The translations under genes were made by a program, and so were the position numbers. This document shows, piece after piece, positions 50,627-57,258 of a stretch of 64,000 nt of DNA. The DNA is from Planctomycetota bacterium (GTDB lineage: Bacteria > Planctomycetota > SZUA-567 > H5-PLA8): assembly GCA_027493525.1 (NCBI GenBank), contig JAOSKN010000002.1:2017326-2081325 (forward strand), written 5' to 3'. Numbering within the stretch: the stretch's first letter is position 1; each line of letters starts with the position of its first letter. A model generated the notes under the pieces. It did not search any database and was not told the origin of the DNA. It saw only the letters and a list, made by a program, of their open reading frames with translations.

Positions 50627-51739
50627 TCAGATGTTGAAGAAGTATTCCGGGATCGACACGATGTACTTCAGGTTCAGGCTCCAGCGCAGGTACATCTTGA
50701 TGGGCAGGCTGAGCATCACCAGGAAGTGGACCACCAGCACGCTGTAGCGGATGAAGCCCAGGTCGCGGTAGAGCTTCGGCGCGAGCTTCATGATCACGCC
50801 CGGCAGCACCGCGAAGTAAGCCAGGATCAGCAGGAAGCCCGGCCACTCGCGCTGCCACCACGCCGCGGGCAGCGCCTTGCCCATCCCGTCCTGCCAGAAC
50901 ATCTGCGAGAGGTTGACGTTGTTCAGCGAGAGGACCTTGTGCACGTCCCAGGGCTCGTACAAGCCGAAGAAGTTCCAGTTCGGGCCGCGCATGAACGTGC
51001 CGACGAAGATCAGCACCACCCACATGATCAGGAAGCCGAAGAGGAAGGTGGTCACGGCCAGCTTGCGCTCGGCGAAGGTGTAGTACCCCAGCCCCTTGGG
51101 GTTGGGATCGCAATAGGGAATTACGATCAGGCCCGAGATGATCATCCCGGGGAGCACCACGCCGGCGATCCAGGGATCGTAGTAGACGAGCATCTCCTGG
51201 AGGCCCAGGAAGTACCAGGGGGCCTTGGCCGGGTTGGGGCTCTTGGCCGGGTTGGCCGCCTGTTCCAGCGGGGCTTCCAGCGAGAGCGCCCAGATGAAGA
51301 GCGCCGCCAGCACGAAGGCCGCCACGATGCCTTCGATGTAGAGCAGGTACGGCCAGACGTGCAGGCGCGTCTTGCCGACTTCGTACTCCTCGGGCTTCTC
51401 GCCGCGCGCCAGCCGCTCGTCGTTTTTCACCGCCTGCCAGAAGGCCAGCCAGATGCAGAAGCCGGTGATGTAGACGAGCATGAAGATCGGCGCGTTGTCG
51501 GGCTTGGAGGCCTCGGCCTTGAACTGCGGGCTCATGAAGCTCACCAGGATCGCCGCGACGCTCGCGATGAGGATGCCCAGCGCGACCGGCGGCTTCACCA
51601 GCGTGCGCCGGAAGTAGATCGCCGCGAAGAAGACCACCATCGTCAGGGTGAAGAAGAGCCACGGCTCGCAGAGCAGATTGACCAGGTCGAAGAACCCCTG
51701 GATCGGCTGCGGCGCCACGGCGAGAAGCGGGCCCATCAT
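50627..51739 (-). CDS. cytochrome b, C-terminal subunit (subunit IV-like, extended)
   Basis: 370 residues. Several membrane helices at the N-terminus (unique to this extended form) precede the subunit-IV-like part, with the quinol-site segment AKAPWYFLGLQEMLVYYDPW: APWY replaces the usual PEWY. The remaining helices include KLAVTTFLFGFLIMWVVLIF and the C-terminal pair. The ATG at 51739 follows GGAG by 7 nt. It lies 45 bp downstream of the b6-like gene. Together they build the membrane core of a quinol:cytochrome c reductase. The altered motif suggests a different quinone or potential. Confidence 0.88.
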   Translation of the reverse strand: MMGPLLAVAPQPIQGFFDLVNLLCEPWLFFTLTMVVFFAAIYFRRTLVKPPVALGILIASVAAILVSFMSPQFKAEASKPDNAPIFMLVYITGFCIWLAFWQAVKNDERLARGEKPEEYEVGKTRLHVWPYLLYIEGIVAAFVLAALFIWALSLEAPLEQAANPAKSPNPAKAPWYFLGLQEMLVYYDPWIAGVVLPGMIISGLIVIPYCDPNPKGLGYYTFAERKLAVTTFLFGFLIMWVVLIFVGTFMRGPNWNFFGLYEPWDVHKVLSLNNVNLSQMFWQDGMGKALPAAWWQREWPGFLLILAYFAVLPGVIMKLAPKLYRDLGFIRYSVLVVHFLVMLSLPIKMYLRWSLNLKYIVSIPEYFFNI

Positions 51740-51784
51740 GCGCGATGCTCCGTCCACTCGGTTGCGTACCCCGGCGCGCGGCGG

Positions 51785-52597
51785 CTACAGCGGCGCGCTG
51801 AACCCGTCCTTGCGGATGCGCCAGAAATGCACCGCCATCAGGAACCCCGCCACCAACGGCAGGAAGACGCAGTGCAGCACGTAGAAGCGCAAGAGCGCCG
51901 GCGGACCCACGATCGAGCCGCCCAGCAGCAGGAAACGGATGTCGCTCTTCGAGTGCACCACCTGGAAGGTGTCGTAGCCCGCGTCGATCCCGATCATCGA
52001 GGTGAGCGGCCCTTCGTGGCCCACGCCCGGCGTCGCGCGCGCCATGTTCGTGCCCACCGTGATGGCCCAGATCGCCAACTGGTCCCACGGCAGCAGATAC
52101 CCGGTGAACGAGAGCAGCAGCGTCAGCTTCAGCAGGATCACGCCCACGCCCCAGTTGAACTCCCGCGGCGCCTTGTAGCTGCCCGTCATGAAGACCCGCA
52201 GCATGTGGAGCCACACGATCAGCACCATCGCGTGCGCGCCCCAGCGGTGGACGTTGCGCATGAACATCCCCAGCGGCACGTCCTCGCGCAGCGAGATGAT
52301 GTCCGAGTACGCGTACTCCGGCGTCGGGCGATAGTAGAACATCAGGAAGACGCCCGAGATCGTCAGGATCAGGAACATGAAGAAGGAAAGGCCGCCCATG
52401 CACCAGGTGTAGCGCATCCGGACCGCGTGGCCCTTCAGCTTCGCCGGATGCAGATGCAGGAAGACGTTCGAGAGCACCACCAGCGTGCGGTTGCGGTCGG
52501 TGTCCGGGAACCCGTGCCGGAAGACCGACTTCCAGACCACATTCTTGTAGATGTGCTCGTCGAGAACCTGCCGGACGCGATCACCGATGTTGGCCAT
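51785..52597 (-). CDS. cytochrome b, N-terminal (b6-like) subunit
   Basis: 270 residues from [20 protein letters not shown]. Four membrane helices carry the two haem-binding His pairs: [20 protein letters not shown] (second helix) and [20 protein letters not shown] (fourth helix). The quinol-site segment [20 protein letters not shown] (~168-187) and the amphipathic N-terminal helix are typical. It heads the gene trio of b N-half, b C-half and HEAT protein. The longer frame upstream (to 52708) has no ribosome binding site and is not protein-like. Confidence 0.93.
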   Translation of the reverse strand: MANIGDRVRQVLDEHIYKNVVWKSVFRHGFPDTDRNRTLVVLSNVFLHLHPAKLKGHAVRMRYTWCMGGLSFFMFLILTISGVFLMFYYRPTPEYAYSDIISLREDVPLGMFMRNVHRWGAHAMVLIVWLHMLRVFMTGSYKAPREFNWGVGVILLKLTLLLSFTGYLLPWDQLAIWAITVGTNMARATPGVGHEGPLTSMIGIDAGYDTFQVVHSKSDIRFLLLGGSIVGPPALLRFYVLHCVFLPLVAGFLMAVHFWRIRKDGFSAPL

Positions 52598-52893
52598 GTC
52601 GATCCCGTGCTCGCCTGCGCAATGCCCCACGGGGCCGGCGCTAAGCCCGCCCCGCTTCGGCTTACGTACGTAAATGGTCGAACAGGCTGAGTTATAGGCG
52701 TTCCACAAACGCTGTCAAACACCTGCGCGTGGGTCGCCCGGAACGTGCCTGTTACCCCTGGAGCCAGTCGCGCGATTCGAATCCTGGAACCGCAAGTGCT
52801 GGGCCAGCTTGCGAGTAGTAGGCGGCTTGCGATGGAGGACAACGCTGCGACAGGGCCGCGCGCTGGCCGGAATGTGGACCCCGGCACTCGCGC
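52598..52893. promoter_or_regulatory. 296-bp spacer upstream of the cytochrome b genes
   Basis: No gene seen. It must contain the promoter of the cytochrome b trio; no clear box is recognised. Confidence 0.3.
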
Positions 52894-53610
52894 TCAGATT
52901 ACGCTCCAGACTTGCTTTAGCAGAAGGCCCGCCCGGCCCAGGACGCCTTGCGGACGATAGTTCGGCCCGGATTCGGCGCCCAGGAAGACGCTCCGCTCCT
53001 GGCCCCGCGGCTGGAGGATCGGGAGCGCCAGCTTGAGCACCACCAGCATGAAGGTTAACGCGCCGACCAGCACCCGGGTCTCGTCGCCGTGGGCCTTCAG
53101 CCCGAAGCAGCCGTTGGGATCGACCAAGCCCAGCGCGAGCGCGCCGGCCATCGTCACCCAGGCCTGGACGCCTTCGTGAAGGTGCCGGAACAGGATCGCG
53201 TGCAGGAAGTGGTGCAGGAAGTCGGCCAGGATCAGGGCGTACCCGGCCGCTGCCAGGCGCGGGTAGCGCTCGGCCAGGCCCATCGTCGCCAGATACAGCC
53301 CCATCCGCGCCCCGACCCGGAGCGCCAGGACCGCCACGAGGCTCCCCAGCGCCTGGCTGGTTTTGGCTTGCGCCTCCTCATAGCGCTCGTGCTCGGCCTC
53401 GATCCGCTCCTTAAGTTGGGCGCGGTACTGCTGGGAGGGTATCGGCGCGTCGGGCGCGGCGGGTTCGGCGGGGGCGCTCGTCGCGCCCTCCGGCTTGAAC
53501 TGCTCGTAGTAGTCGGCGGTGCCTTTAAGGGACTGCGGTTTGGCGCTCGCTGAGCCCTGCGGCGGCAGCGGCGGGAAGGGTGAAGGAAGCTCGGGTCGCG
53601 CCGGTTTCAT
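52894..53610 (-). CDS. hypothetical membrane protein (238 aa)
   Basis: The N-terminal ~80 residues are Pro/Ala-rich and end in a charged helix (YRAQLKERIEAEHERYEEAQ). Four membrane helices follow (ALGSLVAVLALRVGARMGLY; AAAGYALILADFLHHFLHAI; WVTMAGALALGLVDPNG; VLVGALTFMLVVLKLALPIL). A His-rich segment (DFLHHFLHAILFRHLHEG) in the second helix could bind a metal or haem, but this is speculation. Not recognised as a known family. Confidence 0.6.
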   Translation of the reverse strand: MKPARPELPSPFPPLPPQGSASAKPQSLKGTADYYEQFKPEGATSAPAEPAAPDAPIPSQQYRAQLKERIEAEHERYEEAQAKTSQALGSLVAVLALRVGARMGLYLATMGLAERYPRLAAAGYALILADFLHHFLHAILFRHLHEGVQAWVTMAGALALGLVDPNGCFGLKAHGDETRVLVGALTFMLVVLKLALPILQPRGQERSVFLGAESGPNYRPQGVLGRAGLLLKQVWSVI

Positions 53611-53686
53611 TGTTGCAAGTCCATTCCGATTCCCGCCTTCACATTCAACCTGATGCGCCGATTCTTTCCACCCCTCAGGGCGTAAA

Positions 53687-53790
53687 AAAGATGCACGTGT
53701 GGGGGTTAGAGGCAGGGTCTAGGGCTCAGAATGCAGGGGCGGGCTTGGCTTAGGGACCTTAAAAAAGTTGCACGCTGTGCACCGGTGGGT
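53687..53790. repeat. pair of A-run/GTGCAC hairpin sequences related to the 18.6-kb array
   Basis: AAAAAAGATGCACGTGTG (53687-53704) is the reverse complement of the word CACGTGTGCATCTTTTT found at 18569. AAAAAAGTTGCACGCTGTGC follows (53761 on), with a GTGCAC hairpin. These are dispersed relatives of the hairpin repeats. Confidence 0.4.
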
Positions 53791-53794
53791 GCAT

Positions 53795-53898
53795 AGGACT
53801 GAGGACTGAGGACTGAGGACTGAGGACTGAGGACTGAGGACTGAGGACTGAGGACTGAGGACTGAGGACTGAGGACTGAGGACTGAGGACTGAGGACT
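53795..53898. repeat. heptanucleotide tandem repeat (GGACTGA, about 15 units)
   Basis: Almost perfect repetition of a 7-bp unit for 104 bp, the longest of the heptamer arrays in this window. A frame through it would read as a 7-residue repeat in every phase, but no gene can be supported. Confidence 0.9.
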
Positions 53899-53949
53899 CC
53901 TCTCCCTCTGTGAGAGGGCAGGGTGAGGGAACAGGAAGGAAAGCTCCTC

Positions 53950-53984
53950 AGCAACCAGCAACCAGCAACCGCCAACCAGGTACC
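53950..53984. repeat. heptanucleotide repeat (AGCAACC, 5 units)
   Basis: AGCAACC three times, GCCAACC and AGGTACC, upstream of the alpha/beta hydrolase gene. Confidence 0.7.
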
Positions 53985-54106
53985 AGTCAGCGCTTTGCAG
54001 ATTATCATATGCCATTCGCGAGATCCTTCTCGACGCCTGGGCTATATCCACGGGGACGCGACTCATGCGTGCAGGAGCTCAAATGTCCGCATCCGGAGGC
54101 TCGGCC

Positions 54107-54967
54107 ATGTCCACTTCGTCCTTCCTGCTGCTGGCGGCGTTCCTGAGCTGGGGCTGGGCCTCGGCGCTGGCGGCGGGCGAACCGGCGGCCCCGGCCGGCG
54201 CGGGGGCGAGCTGGGGCGAGCCGCGCGATGTCGAGTTCGTCTCGGCGCTGGACGGCTCGACGCAGCGCTACGTCGAACTCCTGCCCCAGGGCTTTGACGC
54301 GAAGGAGCCGCACGCGCTCATGCTCGCGCTCCACGGCCACGGCTCCGACCGCTGGCAGTACATCCGGCAGGACCGCGGCGAGTGCAAGGGCGCGCGCGAC
54401 ACGGCGCTGAAGTACCGGATGATCTTCGTCTCGCCCGATTACCGCGCGCCGGATTCGTGGATGGGGCCGGCGGCCGAGGCCGACGTCCTGCAGATCCTCG
54501 CCGCGCAGAAGCGGGAGCGCCGGATCGCCAAGGTCTTCCTCGTGGGCGGCTCGATGGGCGGCGCCGGCGTCCTCACCTTCACCTGCCTGCATCCGGACCA
54601 GGTGGACGGCGCGGTGAGCGAGAACGGGATGGCGAACCTGGTCGAGTACGCGGGCTTCCAGGGTTCGCGAACCCGGACCTACGGCGGCGACGTGAAGGCG
54701 AAGTCCGAGGAGTACCGCAAGCGCAGCGCGGAGTTTTTTCCCGAGCGCTTCACGATGCCGCTCGCGTTCACCACGGGCGGGAAGGACACGGCGGTGCCGC
54801 CGGAGAGCGTGCTGCGCCTCTCGCAGGCGCTCCGGAAGCTCAACCCGAAGGTCTTGCATCTGCATCGCGAGAACGGCGGGCACTCGACGAGCTACGCCGA
54901 CACGGTGGAGGCGCTGGAGTTCGTGATCCAGGCGGTCTTGAATCCGCAGGAGGCGGGGAAGAAGTGA
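54107..54967 (+). CDS. secreted alpha/beta hydrolase (esterase/S9 peptidase-like)
   Basis: 286 residues from MSTSSFLLLAAFLSWGWASA, a signal peptide. The oxyanion segment is LMLALHGHGSDRW (~76-88); the nucleophile elbow is VGGSMGGAG (~150-158, Ser); the Asp is in TTGGKDTAVPP and the His in ENGGHSTSYAD. The fold and SMGG elbow are typical of esterases of the poly(hydroxyalkanoate) depolymerase/feruloyl-esterase group. The start at 54107 is chosen because the signal peptide begins there. Substrate unknown. Confidence 0.8.
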   Translation: MSTSSFLLLAAFLSWGWASALAAGEPAAPAGAGASWGEPRDVEFVSALDGSTQRYVELLPQGFDAKEPHALMLALHGHGSDRWQYIRQDRGECKGARDTALKYRMIFVSPDYRAPDSWMGPAAEADVLQILAAQKRERRIAKVFLVGGSMGGAGVLTFTCLHPDQVDGAVSENGMANLVEYAGFQGSRTRTYGGDVKAKSEEYRKRSAEFFPERFTMPLAFTTGGKDTAVPPESVLRLSQALRKLNPKVLHLHRENGGHSTSYADTVEALEFVIQAVLNPQEAGKK

Positions 54968-55017
54968 GGCAAGTCGCGGCGCGGGCGTCCGTGCTGGGCG
55001 GTTGCCGGTTCTCCGTG

Positions 55018-55155
55018 CCACGGGTCGGCGCAGCCGCCCCGTGCTGAGAGGGGCGGGGGGATTGACGATTTACGATTGCAGATTGACGATTGAATTCGGG
55101 AACGGCTCCACCACGGAGCCACGGAAGGGGTAGGCACCACGGGTCGGCGCAGCCG
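55018..55155. repeat. REP palindrome copies 2 and 3 with heptamer repeat between
   Basis: CACGGGTCGGCGCAGCCG occurs at 55019-55036 within a 26-bp palindrome and again at 55138-55155. Between them a heptamer array (GATTGAC, GATTTAC, GATTGCA, GATTGAC, GATTGAA; 55060-55094) occurs. The same palindrome is inverted at 36349-36374. Confidence 0.6.
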
Positions 55156-55156
55156 A

Positions 55157-55335
55157 CGTAGCACCGGCGTCCTCGCCGGCTCGCGTGGGCGTCCCGCCCG
55201 CGCGCCTTCTGGTTCTTCCCGTACTGCGGGTGTCTCGTCGCTCGTAGCGCCGGCGTCCTCGCCGGCTCGCGCGGGGTCTCGCCCGCGCGTCTTCCAGTTC
55301 TCACGTACCGCGGGCGTCCCGCCCGCCGCCGCGTC
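55157..55335. repeat. two tandem GC-hairpin repeats (about 85-95 bp each)
   Basis: The units GTAGC(A/G)CCGGCGTCCTCGCCGG begin at 55157 and 55239, each followed by GGGCG(T)CCCGCCCGCGCG-like text. Both contain GCCGGCG/CGCCGGC and GGGCG/CGCCC hairpins. Such units are typical of REP elements in GC-rich genomes. Confidence 0.55.
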
Positions 55336-55376
55336 CCCATGGGACGCGCGTTCCGCCTCATCGAGGCGATGGGAAG

Positions 55377-55562
55377 TTAGCCCCGGGTGCACTCGAACGC
55401 CGCATGGACCTCGCGGTCCTTGAGCGGCTCCAAGAGCGTGCGCCACGCGAACTCGGACAACGTCGGCAGCGAGCCGCAATCGAGCTTCTGGCCGTCGTGG
55501 GACATCAGGTAGAAGACGGAATTCGTGTTGCCCAAATCGAGACCCAAGTAACAATGACGCAT
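55377..55562 (-). pseudogene. N-terminal fragment of an IS110-like transposase
   Basis: 61 residues: MRHCYLGLDLGNTNSVFYLM, then HDGQKLDCGSLPTLSEF and LEPLKDREVHAAFECTRG. The first Asp of the DEDD catalytic set (GLDLG) and the EV.AAFE segment fit the start of IS110-family transposases. The usual protein is 300-400 residues, so about 80% is missing. GGAGGAGCCGCC precedes the ATG. The downstream part was probably lost when the hairpin repeats at 55157-55335 moved in. Confidence 0.55.
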
Positions 55563-55699
55563 GGCGGCTCCTCCCTAAAATGGGGGGTTAGACTTCCAAT
55601 GGCGGAGTGTATCCGCCGCGGAGCCGCCTTTTCATGGCATCCCAGCCATTAATAATTAGTAAGTTAAAGTAATACCACATGGCTTATGGAGATTCCCTC

Positions 55700-55957
55700 A
55701 TGTTGCGCAAGAAGTTATCACGCAAAGATGTTTGGAAAGTTAATCTCATCGGAGGGATAGGCGGATTGCTATTAATGTTGACTCCAATCGCTCTTAAATT
55801 AGGAGGGCTGACAACTGTGGACTGGGGCACCGTGACTTTTTGCGCTCTAGGTATGCCATTGTTTAGCATAGTACCCTTTTGGGTGCTTGCTCTAAGAGAG
55901 GCATCTGCAACATCACTAGGGACTCCACCTCCCGCGAAAGATGGAAATGACCATTAG
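55700..55957 (+). CDS. small membrane protein (85 aa)
   Basis: MLRKKLSRKDVWKVNLIGGI and onward: two membrane helices (~16-38 and ~49-70), a basic N-terminus and a short polar tail. GGAG lies 8 nt before the ATG. AT-rich relative to the surrounding genes, like the small protein at 28855. Function unknown. Confidence 0.55.
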   Translation: MLRKKLSRKDVWKVNLIGGIGGLLLMLTPIALKLGGLTTVDWGTVTFCALGMPLFSIVPFWVLALREASATSLGTPPPAKDGNDH

Positions 55958-56047
55958 TAGTAATCCGTACGTGTAAAAAATATTCGCGAGGCGTAAGCAG
56001 TCGTCGGAGTAGGAGGTTGAACGAGCTTGGCCCAAGGCTCCCGCCCC

Positions 56048-56209
56048 ATGACCCCGCCGCCCATCGAGACGGTCTCGGTCGAACGGAAGGACGGGCGGTT
56101 CGTCGTGGTTGTCCGGAGGGGCCGGATCGAGGCCACGGGCAGGGACAAGGACGCGGGTGGCCCCCATAACGCCGTTATGGGGGCGCCGAAGGCGATGGCA
56201 ACTTCATGA
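56048..56209 (+). CDS. possible short or truncated reading frame at the element border
   Basis: MTPPPIETVSVERKDGRFVV and onwards (VVRRGRIEATG) looks like a genuine beta-rich protein fragment, but the frame runs into the left inverted repeat of the transposase element and has no ribosome binding site. It may be the end of a gene cut by insertion. Confidence 0.25.
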   Translation: MTPPPIETVSVERKDGRFVVVVRRGRIEATGRDKDAGGPHNAVMGAPKAMATS

Positions 56210-56929
56210 AAACCAATCGCGATCCTGAAATGCCAGGTTGTCTCCTGGTAAGCGCGCCTTAAAAACGCGGCATGGCCGCCACTCGACCGCCACGCACGAT
56301 CTTCGACATCGAAGGCCATCTTCAATTCGTCACTTTTTCATGCTATCGAAAGTTTCAATTCCTGGGCCGCGACCGCTGCAAGCAGATCGTCCTGGCGCAC
56401 CTCGACCGCTGGGGCTGGCAGGAACGGGTCGGAGTTGTGGGTTACGTCGTGATGCCCGACCACGTCCATGCGCTGCTGCGCCCCGCGGAACCCGGATGCC
56501 TGAGTCCTTTCATGCAGCTTTGGAAACGCGAATCGAGCCGGCACATTCACGCCTTCCTCCGTCTGGGTGACGGCGCCGCGCCCTTTGGCGCAAGGGTCCG
56601 CGACGACGCGGGCCGCGTGCACTGCTGGAACAAACGCTATTATCCCTTCAACGTGTACAGCATGAAAAAGGCGATACAAAAGCTGGAGTACATGCACCAC
56701 AATCCCGTGCGCCAAGGCCTGGCGGAGGATCCGTGCGCCTGGGCCTGGAGCAGCGCCCGCTACTGGCAGCAAGGCATTCGCCCGCCCGTCCGCATGTGCG
56801 GGATCGAAGGGTCCTTTCCGTGGGAGCGGAGCGCGAAGCGAGTGCAGGCTTGAAAAGGCCGTGGCACGTTCTTCATGAGGTTGCCATCGGCTTCGCCGCC
56901 CCCATAACGGGGTTATGGGGGCCACCCGC
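56153..56929 (+). mobile_element. RAYT (REP-associated tyrosine transposase) element with 58-bp inverted ends
   Basis: The left end (56153-56210) and right end (56872-56929) are inverted copies over 58 bp with only a few mismatches. Each contains a hairpin CCCCCATAAC, 3 nt, GTTATGGGGG, the type of REP hairpin recognised by such enzymes. The transposase gene lies between them. The whole unit is 777 bp. Confidence 0.8.
56272..56853 (+). CDS. REP-associated tyrosine transposase (TnpA_REP, HUH)
   Basis: 193 residues. Y1-transposase-like fold: LQFVTFSCYRKFQFLGRDRC at the start, the HUH pair in VVMPDHVHALLRP (~60-72), the WKRESSRHIHAF helix, and the catalytic Tyr in KLEYMHHNPVRQGLAE (~145-160). 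The C-terminal part (WAWSSARYWQQG) is typical of RAYTs, which are domesticated single-copy relatives of IS200/IS605 enzymes. They cut and join REP sequences at hairpins. Flanking hairpins at both ends and several REP-like repeats in the window fit. Confidence 0.9.
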   Translation: MAATRPPRTIFDIEGHLQFVTFSCYRKFQFLGRDRCKQIVLAHLDRWGWQERVGVVGYVVMPDHVHALLRPAEPGCLSPFMQLWKRESSRHIHAFLRLGDGAAPFGARVRDDAGRVHCWNKRYYPFNVYSMKKAIQKLEYMHHNPVRQGLAEDPCAWAWSSARYWQQGIRPPVRMCGIEGSFPWERSAKRVQA

Positions 56930-57013
56930 GCAACAGATCCAGGACGACGCGGTTCAAGGACCGACGCCTCAACGTTGGACGGCCAAGCGCAAGGCGGCGG
57001 TGTGCTTGGAACC

Positions 57014-57258
57014 GGCGGGTGGCCGGGAGGACGGGCGCCAAGGAGCAAGAGGCCGTTTGCTTGCTCCTTGCCGATGCGCGCTCGATGGGCAAAACATTTT
57101 CCGCGTGATCGGGAAGCAGTGCCCGATAGGATTGGAGCGTCGAGGCGGAGAACGCCTGCGCGTGAACGATGGGATGGAAGCATGAGCGTGACCGAAACCT
57201 CCCGGCACGGAGCGAGTCAACGGACCTTGCTCGGCGTCGCCCGCTCCTGGCCATCCGC
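57014..57258 (+). repeat. direct repeat D1 (left copy, about 240 bp)
   Basis: It is similar to 59757-59975 in order: GGCGGGTGGCCG, GAGGAC, GGAGCAAG, CTTGCTCCTTGCCGATGCGCG, GAAGCATGAGCG, CCTCCCGGCACGGAGC, AGTCAAC, CGCCCGCTCC. It includes the start codon and signal peptide of the lyase-like gene. Confidence 0.6.

Noticed and set aside
36410-52597. Alternative complex III (ActA-F)
   Set aside because: The island has true cytochrome b halves and a Rieske protein, and no ActB/ActC-like molybdopterin-type or NrfD-like subunits.
53795-53898. CRISPR or coding repeat
   Set aside because: A pure 7-bp tandem repeat without spacers; a frame through it has no start signal or recognisable protein.
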